Source: Microbacterium sp. Se63.02b (GTDB taxonomy: Bacteria > Actinomycetota > Actinomycetes > Actinomycetales > Microbacteriaceae). Taken from it: a stretch of DNA of 64,000 nucleotides. This document shows positions 54,004 to 62,074 of this stretch, piece after piece (position 1 is the stretch's first letter; the number at the start of each line of letters is the position of its first letter). The position numbers were made by a program, and so were the translations under genes. A model generated the notes under the pieces. The model saw nothing but the letters and a program-made list of their open reading frames with translations. It ran no database searches and was not told where the DNA came from. The stretch is from the NCBI RefSeq assembly GCF_014171575.1, contig NZ_CP050453.1:3596001-3660000 (forward strand), in the 5' to 3' direction.

Positions 54004-55408
54004 TGGAGATCGAGTCCGGACCCACGACGCCTTCGAGTCCGCGGACGTACGTCTTCAGGGTGTCGTCGACCGAGGTTCCGGTGGCGACGTCGAGCGTGGC
54101 CTGCTGCAGCAGCACCGAGACCTGCGGGTAGGCCGCGAGGCCGGGGCGGTATGCCGTGATCGGCAGCACCTCCTCGCTCACGAACGTCAGCATCGGGTCG
54201 GACGAGAGCAGCTTCTCGTTCACGTCGTTGCGCGGCGAGATCGCGAGGGTGCCGGCGGCACGGGCCTCGTAGGCCTCGGGCGAGTTCATGAACGCGAGCA
54301 GCTCCCACGCCAGCTCGGCGTGCTTCGAGTTGGGGTTGAGCACGCGCCCGGTGCCTCCCGACATCGACACGTAGTCCTGGCCGTCGATGCCCTCGCCCGG
54401 TTCGATCGCCGGGATCTTGGCGTAGCCGACGACGTCGTCGCGGTCTGCCATCGGCGCGGTGCCGACACCCTCGGCGGGGTTGATCACCGAACGCCAGAAG
54501 TAGTCACCCTCCAGGAGGATGCCGATCTTGCCCTCGGCGAAGAGCTGGAACGAGGTGTCGCGGCCCGACGCCTCCTGCTGCAGCACCGGATCGCCGAGCC
54601 CCTCGTCGACGTAGATCGTCTTGTAGAGGTCGAGCACCTCCTCCATGCCGTCGGTGGCGCCGATCCACTTGCCGTCCTCGAAGACCTGCTCTCCGGTGCC
54701 GACCAGCATCGGCAGCAGCCCCTGCATGGTGGTCGCCTCACCCATCGCCGTTCCGGCGTTGAGCTGGATCGGCGTGACACCGTCGAGCTTCTTGAGGTCG
54801 CCTGCCGCGTCGAGGATGTCGTCCCAGCTCTCGGGAGCCCAGTCCTCGTCGAGGCCGGCCTGCACGAAGAGATCCTTGTTGTAGTAGAGCACCCGGCCGT
54901 CGGCGCCCTGCGGCACCCCGTAGCGCTCGCCGTCGAACGAGAGGGCGTTCTGCACGGCGTCGGGGATCTGCGCCCAGCCGTCCCAGTCGTCCACGGCGCT
55001 GCCGCCCACCTCGGCGAGCGGCTTGATGTATCCGGCTTCGGCGAACTCGCCGACCCAGATGCCGTCCATGCCGATGATGTCGGCGCCCTTGCCCGACTGG
55101 AGGTCGAGCGCGATCTTCGTCTTGTAGTCCTCGTCGTCCACGCCCTGCGGCTGGAACTCGACGGTGACGTCCTTGCCGTCCTCCTCCATCGCCTTCTCGA
55201 ACTCGGGGATGACCCAGTCCGCGATCCAGTCCGCCTCGGCGGCGTTCTTCCCGCCGGTGATGGAGTTGGTGGTGAGGGTGAGGGTGACGGGGCCAGACGA
55301 CTCCTCCGTCTCGGGCTCCGAGCTTCCGGAGCAGCCGGCCAGGACGACCGCACCGACGGTGGTGAGGGCGAACGCCGCGAGCAGGCGGCGCTTTCCATAC
55401 GTGACCAT
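54000..55408 (-). CDS. Sugar ABC transporter substrate-binding lipoprotein (C-terminus frame-shifted)
   Basis: About 469 residues. Signal peptide and lipobox are in MVTYGKRRLLAAFALTTVGAVVLAGC. The family 1 solute-binding fold follows, with GKGADIIGMDGIWVGEFAEAGYI, VPQGADGRVLYYNKDLFVQAGL and a C-terminal PQVSVLLQQATLDVATGTSVDDTL. As sequenced no stop follows: the frame runs on through the permease genes, giving a 1,213-residue fusion. Adding one G near 54018 gives the end GVVGSGLDLQ and a TGA overlapping the permease GTG. This is the only large change needed, so the protein itself is intact. First gene of the transporter. Confidence 0.9.
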
Positions 55409-55473
55409 TTCCGACCTTTCTGTGTCGCTGATCGCCGAGCGAGAACCGCTCGGATTCGGGTGTTGCGGGGTGT

Positions 55474-56637
55474 CTACTGCGCGGCTTCGGCGCCCGGTGC
55501 GAGTGCGAAGCCCTTCGAGAGTGCGAGAGCGCGGATCATCCGCTGCCCGACGCGCACGTCGGCGACCGACTCCTCGACGCCCGCCCCGGAGGGGCGTTCG
55601 CCGCGGACCAGCGCCGCCAGCGCGTACAGCTCGTTCTCGAAAGCCTCTTGCTGCATCCAACGCGATTCGCTCACGCGGATGCCGAGCTCCGGGTGACTCT
55701 CGGTCACGCGGAGGATGGTGGGGAGGTTGGTCACGTAGGGCACGCCGAAGACGAGCTCGATCGTTCCGGTCTCGTGGTGGAAGGTGACGGTCTCCTGGTA
55801 GTCGGGGTAGCCGTCGATGTAGTGCCAGTCGACGGTCCACGGCGTCTCGTCGCGCGCGAGCGCTCCCCTCAGGTGCACGGAGCCCGGCATCTTCGGCCCC
55901 CAGTGCTGTGCGGACGACACCTCACCGAGTCCCCCGACGAGCGAGCGGAGCAGGCCCACGTCGTGCACGATCGAGCCGAGCACCACGTTGGTGTAGAGCG
56001 TGCGGAGGTCGGCGGGCAGGTCGGAGCCGACGGCGCCGTCGACGACCGAGGAGGTCGAGGCGAGGAGCGGCTCCAGCGCCTCGCGCGGGACGTCTCCGGT
56101 GGGCGCGGCCAGTCGCGCGTACGCGAGCTGCGAGCCGTCGAGCGGATGCATCACCTGTACGCTGACGGCACGGAGGGTCACATCGGCCAGCAGCTCCTTC
56201 GCCCGCAGCGAGGCCGTGTCGTACTCCTTCATGTAGCCGACACGCACCCAGTCGCGCAGGTCGACACCCGCCTCGTCGGCGTATGCGGTGAGCGCATCGA
56301 GCTCTGCCACCGAGTAGGCCAGCGGCTTCTCGGCGAGCACGCGGATGCCGGCGCGGACGAGGCGCAGCGTGTCTCCGGCGTGCGAGCCGGTGGTGGCGAG
56401 GATCGCGGCGTCGACCTCGACCGCACCGTCGGTCTTCGCGGCGACGAGGTCGTCGACCGAGGTGAACCTGTGCGCGTCGGCGACGCCGTATCGCCGCCCC
56501 ATGTCGGCGGTGCGCTCCGCGGAGAGGTCGACCAGCGCCGCGATGGCGAACGTGTCGGCGTTCCTGCGCAGGAGGGGAAGATGCACGCTCTGACTGATCG
56601 CACCGAGACCGATGACGGCGACGCGTGTGACGCTCAT
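55474..56637 (-). CDS. Gfo/Idh/MocA-family oxidoreductase
   Basis: 387 residues. The NAD(P) fold begins VAVIGLGAISQSVHLPLLRR, and the catalytic EKP motif is in GIRVLAEKPLAYSVAELDAL. The C-terminal alpha/beta domain has HDVGLLRSLVGGLGEV and VDWHYIDGYPDYQETVTF. In an inositol cluster it could be an inositol or scyllo-inositol dehydrogenase (IolG-like), or oxidise the mannosylated compound. It is less similar to classic IolG. It is coupled to the upstream iolE-like gene through ATGA. Confidence 0.85.
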   Translation of the reverse strand: MSVTRVAVIGLGAISQSVHLPLLRRNADTFAIAALVDLSAERTADMGRRYGVADAHRFTSVDDLVAAKTDGAVEVDAAILATTGSHAGDTLRLVRAGIRVLAEKPLAYSVAELDALTAYADEAGVDLRDWVRVGYMKEYDTASLRAKELLADVTLRAVSVQVMHPLDGSQLAYARLAAPTGDVPREALEPLLASTSSVVDGAVGSDLPADLRTLYTNVVLGSIVHDVGLLRSLVGGLGEVSSAQHWGPKMPGSVHLRGALARDETPWTVDWHYIDGYPDYQETVTFHHETGTIELVFGVPYVTNLPTILRVTESHPELGIRVSESRWMQQEAFENELYALAALVRGERPSGAGVEESVADVRVGQRMIRALALSKGFALAPGAEAAQ

Positions 56638-57542
56638 GCGAACCACCGCCGCAGGGCCTCGCGGTTGGCGACCTGGTCGGCCTTGGCACGCTCGACGTCT
56701 GCGGCCGAGCGCGGCACGACGTCCTGCTCGACGATGAGCCAGCCCTGGTATGCGCTGGCGATGATCTCGTCCAGCAGTTCGGTCACCGCGAGGTCGCCGT
56801 CGCCCAGCGGCACGAAGACCCGCTTCTCCCACACGGAGCGCATCGGGTCGTCGTCCTGGAGCGCCTCGTGCAGGATCCCGGTGCGGGCGTCCTTGAGGTG
56901 GAGGTGGTTGATGCGGTCCCGCCAGCGACGGAAGTCGGCCAGAGGATCGCCCCCGCCGATGAGCAGGTGACCGGAGTCGAAGGTGAGGCCGACGTCGGTC
57001 GAGGCGAGGAGCGCATCGACCTCCTCGGGAGTCTCGACATAGGTGCAGGCATGGTGGTGGAACGTGGGTTCGAGTCCGCGTTCGCGTACCCGGGAGACCG
57101 CGGCATTCACCCGGTCGGCGAACCGCGCCCAGGCGTCGCCGCGCAGCGTGAGCTCCGGCGCTCCGCCCGGCTTCGCCTTGCGCTTCGCGCTGCCCGAATC
57201 GGCGAGCGTGGGCAGAGGCGCCATGGCCTGGTCGTTCTCGGCTGCGGAGACGAACACATCGAGGATGTCGTCGAGCGCGGCGAGGGCAGCGGCGAACTGC
57301 TCCTCGTCGGCCGCGAACGGAAGATCGGCCCAGCCGCCGGCGAGTTCGAGGCCGTGACGGTCCAGGCGATCCGTGAGATCCGCTCCGCGCCCGAGCAGTC
57401 CCACGGGGCCGAGGTCGATGCCCTGGTACCCGGCGTCGCTGACCCAGCGGGCGAGTTCCTCCCCCTGCGGCAGAGCGACGAGGTCCGGTCGAGCCAGCTC
57501 GAAGACTCCGTAGCTGACCGGAGCGTTCGCGATGCGGATCAC
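56634..57542 (-). CDS. iolE: Inosose dehydratase-like TIM-barrel protein
   Basis: 302 residues, AP endonuclease 2/xylose isomerase-like barrel. It begins with IRIANAPVSYGVFE, typical of inosose dehydratase; the metal-site residues are in EPTFHHHACTYVETPEEVDALL, LTFDSGHLLIGG, INHLHLKD and GWLIVEQDVV. IolE removes water from 2-keto-myo-inositol. GTG 57542 is preferred because AAAGGA lies six bases before it. ATG 57560 is in frame but has no ribosome binding site. First gene of a transcript reaching down through the transporter. Confidence 0.82.
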   Translation of the reverse strand: MIRIANAPVSYGVFELARPDLVALPQGEELARWVSDAGYQGIDLGPVGLLGRGADLTDRLDRHGLELAGGWADLPFAADEEQFAAALAALDDILDVFVSAAENDQAMAPLPTLADSGSAKRKAKPGGAPELTLRGDAWARFADRVNAAVSRVRERGLEPTFHHHACTYVETPEEVDALLASTDVGLTFDSGHLLIGGGDPLADFRRWRDRINHLHLKDARTGILHEALQDDDPMRSVWEKRVFVPLGDGDLAVTELLDEIIASAYQGWLIVEQDVVPRSAADVERAKADQVANREALRRWFA

Positions 57543-57587
57543 GCGTGTTCCTTTCTTCATTGAACGGTCGGACCCAGGTCCGTTGAG

Positions 57588-57597
57588 AATGTTAGCA
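57588..57597. promoter_or_regulatory. IolR operator candidate upstream of the iolE-like gene
   Basis: AATGTTAGCA, related to the sites at 47123 and 58335, sits in the 72-base gap between the MgtC-type gene's end and the iolE-like start. Confidence 0.35.
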
Positions 57598-57613
57598 GGT
57601 CATGACATATGCA

Positions 57614-58309
57614 TCAATCGTCTTCGGAGAAGCCCTGGACGACCACCGACCGCACACCGTCGAGGCGGGCGATGTCGTCGATCAGATCCGACCGCGCATC
57701 CGGTGCCGCCTCGGCGAATTCGAGGGTCGCCCGCATGTCCGAGTCGCCGTGGATCCGGGCAGCGCCGAGGAGCGTCGCGGGCAGGCCGCGCCGCTCGGCC
57801 GCCGCCATGACCTCGCGGAGCGCGCCGCGATCCGCCGCATACTGCAGCGTGACGCGCAGGCGCTCCGGCTCAGGGCGCACCCGGTCGCGCAACCGGGACA
57901 GCGGGCCCACCGTCAGCAGATGCAGGGCGGTGCCGGCGATCGCCAGCAGGGGCATGTTCGCGCCGCACGCCATGCCGATCGCGGCGACCACCCAGATGGT
58001 CGCGGCCGAGGTGAGCCCCGAGACGGCGTTGTTGCGCACGAAGATCACGCCCGCGCCGAGGAAGCCGATGCCGGAGACGACCTGCGCAGCGATGCGCGAA
58101 GGATCGACCGCGACGTCAGGACCCAGCACACCCTCGAACCCGTACGCCGAGATGAGCGTGAAGATCGCCGACCCCAGCCCGACCAGGACGTGCGTGCGGA
58201 GCCCGGCGTTCTTCTGCTTGCGCGAACGCTCGACACCGACCGCGAGCGAGAGCACGAACGCGAGACCGAGGAGCCCGAGCTCGACGAGGAGGTGCGGATC
58301 CCCGATCAC
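57614..58309 (-). CDS. MgtC/SapB-family membrane protein
   Basis: 231 residues. Helices LLVELGLLGLAFVLSLAVGVERSRKQK, THVLVGLGSAIFTLISAYGFEG and RIAAQVVSGIGFLGAGVIFVRNN with GLTSAATIWVVAAIGMACG match the MgtC N-terminal domain. A soluble C-terminal ACT-like part follows. Such proteins modulate magnesium homeostasis or ATP synthase. It is wedged between the GntR gene and the iol transcript and may be unrelated to inositol. GTG 58309 start. Confidence 0.85.
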   Translation of the reverse strand: MIGDPHLLVELGLLGLAFVLSLAVGVERSRKQKNAGLRTHVLVGLGSAIFTLISAYGFEGVLGPDVAVDPSRIAAQVVSGIGFLGAGVIFVRNNAVSGLTSAATIWVVAAIGMACGANMPLLAIAGTALHLLTVGPLSRLRDRVRPEPERLRVTLQYAADRGALREVMAAAERRGLPATLLGAARIHGDSDMRATLEFAEAAPDARSDLIDDIARLDGVRSVVVQGFSEDD

Positions 58310-58334
58310 GCTCCTGTCCCTTCGATCATGTCAG

Positions 58335-58348
58335 AACAATAGCACTTT
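58335..58348. promoter_or_regulatory. IolR operator candidate between MgtC and GntR genes
   Basis: AACAATAGCACTTT, close match to 47123-47136, in the divergent promoter of the GntR regulator. Confidence 0.45.
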
Positions 58349-58444
58349 AAGCATCTCGACTCTCTCCGTGCGGGCTTTTCCCTGGCGGGATGACCGCTCA
58401 TGCCCGGAAAGACGGGGGAAGTCGAGGATGGATCGGATCGTATG

Positions 58445-58458
58445 ATTGTCGCTACAAT
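58445..58458. promoter_or_regulatory. ATTGT-N4-ACAAT inverted repeat before the GntR gene
   Basis: Exact five-base arms 30 bases before the GntR start, a plausible autoregulatory site; CGCTACAAT contains a reversed TAGC core as in the neighbouring candidates. Confidence 0.45.
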
Positions 58459-58487
58459 GTGACTCCCTGACACAGAGTGGAGCACCC

Positions 58488-59249
58488 ATGGCCGATGTCG
58501 TCACCCCGTGGCCGAACGACCTCTTCGCGGACATCGACCGCACCGGCCCTGTTCCGCTGTACTTCCAGGTGTCGACCCGCCTCCAGAGCGCCATCCAATC
58601 GGGGGCCATCCCGGCAGGCGCCCGGCTCGAGAACGAGGTGTCGATCGCCGAGCAGCTGGGACTCTCCCGACCCACCATCCGGCGCGCGATCCAGGAGCTC
58701 GTCGACAAGGGTCTGCTCGTGCGGCGACGCGGAATCGGCACGCAGGTCGTGCAGGGGTCCGTGACGCGGCAGGTCGAGCTCACCAGCCTGTTCGAGGATC
58801 TGCAGAGCGCCCATCATGAACCGGGCACGCAGGTGCTCACCCACGAAGTGATCGCCGCCTCCGACGAGATCGCGGCCGCGCTGGCCCTCCCCGCCGGCAC
58901 CGAGGTGCTGCATCTGCGACGGCGACGCAGCACCGACGGCGTCCCGGTCGCCGTGCTCGAGAACTACCTGCCGAAGGAGTTCGCCGACATCTCCGTCGAG
59001 CAGCTCGAGTCCCGAGGTCTCTACCAGGTGCTGCGCGCCAGAGGCATCGCCATCCGCGTCGCCAAACAGAAGATCGGCGCCCGCCGCGCGGAGGCGGACG
59101 AGCCCGAGCTGCTGGAGATCGAGGCGGGCGGACCGCTGCTGACGATGGAGCGCATCTCGTTCGATCAGTCCGGCGCGGCGATCGAGTTCGGGCACCATTG
59201 CTATCGTCCAGACCTCTACCGGTTCGAGACGACGCTGGTCGCCAAGTAG
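58488..59249 (+). CDS. GntR/HutC-family regulator, probable IolR
   Basis: 253 residues. The winged helix has GPVPLYFQVSTRLQSAIQSGAIPAGARLENEVSIAEQLGLSRPTIRRAIQELVDKGLL. The C-terminal UTRA domain has LRRRRSTDGVPVAVLENYLPKEFADI and EIEAGGPLLTMERISFDQSGAAIEFGHHCYRPDLYRF. It is next to the iol locus, and similar regulators control inositol genes in actinobacteria. ATG 58488 with GGAG upstream; an earlier in-frame ATG at 58446 is less likely. Confidence 0.87.
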   Translation: MADVVTPWPNDLFADIDRTGPVPLYFQVSTRLQSAIQSGAIPAGARLENEVSIAEQLGLSRPTIRRAIQELVDKGLLVRRRGIGTQVVQGSVTRQVELTSLFEDLQSAHHEPGTQVLTHEVIAASDEIAAALALPAGTEVLHLRRRRSTDGVPVAVLENYLPKEFADISVEQLESRGLYQVLRARGIAIRVAKQKIGARRAEADEPELLEIEAGGPLLTMERISFDQSGAAIEFGHHCYRPDLYRFETTLVAK

Positions 59250-59288
59250 CACCCGGAGCGCCGGCCGCACCTCCCTAGACTGAGCACC

Positions 59289-59842
59289 ATGGATGCGGTG
59301 GTGTGGGTCATCGGGATCGTCGTCGGACTGGTCATCGTGGTCGCCGTCCTCACCCTCGCTCTGCGCGGCATGCGCCCGAAGCTCCCCGCACCGCAGGTCT
59401 TCGCACCCGCGCCGACGACACCGCGCACGGCAGCCTCGACCGCGGCACCCGCATCGTCGGCCCTGACCCCGACGTCGTGGCCGAGATCGACCGACTCGTC
59501 GCCGCGAACCAGAAGATCCACGCGATCAAGCTCTACCGCGACCACACGGGTGTCGGTCTCAAAGAGGCCAAAGATCGCATCGAGCACTGGTCGGCCAGCA
59601 CCACGGCACCGCACCAGGCTCCCGTGTCGCACGCCGCCGCCGCCCGCTCCGCCCTGCCCGCGGTCGGCCTGACGCCGTCGACGGTCCGCGCTTCCCTGCC
59701 CGCGTCGACGGCCTCCGAGATCGACGCACTCGTCGCGGGCGGTGCCGCGATCGCCGCGATCAAGCTCCTGCGGCAGCACACCGGCCTCGGGCTGAAGGAG
59801 TCGAAGGATCTGATCGACACCTGGGGAACCGGCGGGCGCTGA
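59289..59842 (+). pseudogene. Membrane protein with two ribosomal L7/L12 C-terminal-like domains, frame broken as sequenced
   Basis: About 185 residues. An N-terminal helix (VVWVIGIVVGLVIVVAVLTLAL) anchors the protein. One C missing near 59470 shifts the frame. Then come two related modules: EIDRLVAANQKIHAIKLYRDHTGVGLKEAKDRIEHW and EIDALVAGGAAIAAIKLLRQHTGLGLKESKDLIDTW, with an alanine/proline linker. Both keep the KxxRxxTGLGLKEAK helix of the L7/L12 C-terminal domain, which binds translation factors. Actinobacteria have several such proteins; function unknown. TAGACT lies seven bases before ATG 59289. Confidence 0.75.
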
Positions 59843-59906
59843 CCCTGGGCGACGAACCCCGTCAGCGCGGAGGAGAATGGGACGGTCCCCCACTGCAAGG
59901 AGCCTC

Positions 59907-60545
59907 ATGCCCGACCGTCTCGACCCCGCCCGCACGACCGGCATCCTCGCCGTGCTCCGAGCCCCGTCGCCCGAGCTGGCGCTGGAGGCATCCGAGGCGA
60001 TCATCCGCGGCGGAGTCACCGGCATCGAGGTCACCTTCTCCACTCCCGACGCCCCCGCCGTGATCCGTGAGTTGATCGCCCGGCACGGCGATGCCGCGTA
60101 CATCGGTGCGGGAACCGTGACGACGGCAGCCCATGCGGAGCAGGCGGCCGAGGCGGGCGCGCAGTTCCTCGTGAGCCCAGGGACTCTGCCGCACCTGACC
60201 CGCACGATGCTCGACACCGACCGGGTGGTGATGACCGGCGCGATGACCCCGACCGAGGTCATGAGTGCGCTCGAGCTCGGCGTCGATGTGGTGAAGATCT
60301 TCCCCGCCTCGCTCGGCGGCCCCGCCTACCTCGGCGCCCTGCGCGGCCCCTTCCCCGATGCGCCCCTCATGCCGACCGGCGGCGTGAGCCCCGACAACCT
60401 CTCCGCCTGGTTCGCTGCCGGGGCCGTCGCCGTCGGCGCGGGCGGCGACCTCGCGAACGGCGCCTCCATCGCGGCATCGGACTGGGCGGACATCGAGGAG
60501 CGCGCGGCCCGGTTCACCGCGGCTCTCTCCGCCGCACGGAACTGA
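59907..60545 (+). CDS. eda: 2-dehydro-3-deoxyphosphogluconate (KDPG/KHG) aldolase
   Basis: 212 residues. Class I aldolase: substrate Glu in GVTGIEVTFSTPDA, GAGTVTTAAHAEQAAEAGAQFLVSPG, and the Schiff-base lysine in ELGVDVVKIFPASLGGPAYL. The phosphate site is LMPTGGVSPDNLSAWFAAGAVAVGAGGDL. Splits KDPG to pyruvate and glyceraldehyde 3-phosphate in sugar-acid catabolism. AAGGAG lies four bases before ATG 59907. Confidence 0.92.
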   Translation: MPDRLDPARTTGILAVLRAPSPELALEASEAIIRGGVTGIEVTFSTPDAPAVIRELIARHGDAAYIGAGTVTTAAHAEQAAEAGAQFLVSPGTLPHLTRTMLDTDRVVMTGAMTPTEVMSALELGVDVVKIFPASLGGPAYLGALRGPFPDAPLMPTGGVSPDNLSAWFAAGAVAVGAGGDLANGASIAASDWADIEERAARFTAALSAARN

Positions 60546-60546
60546 A

Positions 60547-60564
60547 CGAGCGCTGTCGCGCTCG
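60547..60564 (+). terminator. Short hairpin after eda
   Basis: CGAGCG (60547-60552) and CGCTCG (60559-60564) flank a six-base loop, followed by ATTTGG. Located just behind the stop. Confidence 0.5.
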
Positions 60565-60570
60565 ATTTGG

Positions 60571-60576
60571 TATACC
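60571..60576 (+). promoter_or_regulatory. -10 element TATACC, leaderless start of the ankyrin lipoprotein gene
   Basis: TATACC ends six bases before ATG 60583 with no ribosome binding site. Confidence 0.4.
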
Positions 60577-60582
60577 GGATGC

Positions 60583-61276
60583 ATGCGCGTGCGACGGATG
60601 CTGAGCGCGGCGGGCGTCGCCGCCGCGATGCTGCTGACCGCCGGCTGCACGGCCGCGCCGCAGCCGACCCCGCCGACCCAGGAGGCCCCCGTGACCGACG
60701 CCACGACTGATCTGCTCGACGCCGCTGCCGCCGGGGACGCCGCTGCCGTCCGGGTCGCGCTCGACGAAGGCGCCGACATCGAGGCACGAGGAGACGCGGG
60801 GATGACGGCCCTGGTCGCCGCGACCAAGGCGAATCAGGTCGATGCGGCACGGGCGCTCATCGAGGCCGGCGCCGACGTCAACGCGAAGGACGACATCCAG
60901 GACTCCGCGTACCTGTACGCCGGCGCGCGGGGGCATGACGAGATCCTGCGCCTGACGCTGCAGAACGGCGCCGACCTGACGAGCACGAACCGCTTCGGGG
61001 GCACCGCCCTCATCCCGGCCTCCGAACGGGGTCTCCTCGCAACGGTCGAGATCCTGCTCCAGGCGGGCGTCGACCCGAACCATCAACAACCTGAACTGGA
61101 CGGCGCTGCACGAGGCGATCGTGCTCGGCGACGGCTCCTCCCGCTACGTCGAGGTCGTGCGCGCGCTCATCGACGGCGGGGCGGACGTCGGCATCCCCGA
61201 CGGCGACGGTGTGCTGCCGGTCGACCTCGCCCGTGCCCGCGGCTACGACGCGATCGTCGCCGAGCTCGAGCGGTGA
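60583..61276 (+). pseudogene. Ankyrin-repeat lipoprotein, frame broken as sequenced
   Basis: About 231 residues. Signal peptide and lipobox: MLSAAGVAAAMLLTAGC. Then about five ankyrin repeats, for instance DLLDAAAAGDAAAVRVALDEGADIEARG, MTALVAATKANQVDAARALIEAGADVN and EILRLTLQNGADLTSTNRFGGTALI. A slip near 61083 moves the last repeats (INNLNWTALHEAIVLGDG to GYDAIVAELER) into another frame. Surface-exposed ankyrin proteins bind other proteins or protect against toxic compounds; target unknown. The stop overlaps the next gene as GTGA. Confidence 0.82.
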
Positions 61277-62022
61277 TCGCGCTCGACCCGTGGGCATGGG
61301 TCGCTCTCGCCGTGGCCGCTGTGACGATCGGCATCTCGAAGACGGCGCTGCCCGGGGGCAGCATCCTCGCGATCGCCCTGTTCGCCGCGGTGCTGCCCGC
61401 CCGCACCTCCACCGCCGCGACCCTGCTGCTGCTCATGGTCGGTGACGTGTTCGCCTTGATCGCGTATCGCCGCCACGCCCACTGGCCCACGCTGCTGCGC
61501 CTCGCTCCGGCGGTGATCGCCGGACTGCTCGCGGGGTTCGCCTTCCTTGCCGTCGCGGGTGACGGCATCGTCCGTCGGGCGATCGGCGTGATCCTCCTGC
61601 TCATGATCGCCGTGACCCTCTGGCGTCGGCGGCGGCAGAGCAGGACCGATACGGTGACGCCGCCGTCGGGCGGCATCGTGCTCGCGGGCGCCTACGGCAC
61701 GCTCGGCGGATTCACGACCATGGTCGCCAACGCGGGCGGACCGGTCATGTCGATGTACTTCCTCGCCACCCGCACGCCGGTGCAGGTGTTCCTCGGCACC
61801 TCGGCGTGGTTCTTCGCCATCATCAACGTGATCAAGGTGCCGTTCCTCGCCGGCCTCGGACTGTTCCACGCGCCGGTGCTGCTGATGGATGCCGTGCTCG
61901 CCCCGCTCGTGGTGATCGGTGCGCTGCTCGGCCTGCGGGTCGCGCAGCGCATGAACCAGCGCGTGTTCGACCGCATCGTGATCGTGCTGACGATCCTCGG
62001 CGCGCTGTACCTGCTGATCTGA
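61273..62022 (+). CDS. TSUP (TauE/SafE)-family membrane permease
   Basis: 249 residues with eight hydrophobic segments. The first repeat has VTIGISKTALPGGSILAIALFA and the second GAYGTLGGFTTMVANAGGPVMSMYFLATRTPVQVF, matching the two-fold TSUP pattern. These carriers export sulfite, sulfonates or organic acids; the substrate is unknown. GTG 61273 overlaps the ankyrin stop. Confidence 0.85.
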   Translation: MIALDPWAWVALAVAAVTIGISKTALPGGSILAIALFAAVLPARTSTAATLLLLMVGDVFALIAYRRHAHWPTLLRLAPAVIAGLLAGFAFLAVAGDGIVRRAIGVILLLMIAVTLWRRRRQSRTDTVTPPSGGIVLAGAYGTLGGFTTMVANAGGPVMSMYFLATRTPVQVFLGTSAWFFAIINVIKVPFLAGLGLFHAPVLLMDAVLAPLVVIGALLGLRVAQRMNQRVFDRIVIVLTILGALYLLI

Positions 62023-62074
62023 GCGACCTGGTCCGGCACTCCCGGCCGCGCCGCCTTCGCTGAGGGACACACGC

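Noticed and set aside
52199..55840. A 1,213-residue open frame apparently fusing a binding protein to a permease.
   Set aside because: The middle third is the other permease gene read out of frame. The fusion exists because one base is missing near 54018 and the binding-protein stop is bypassed.
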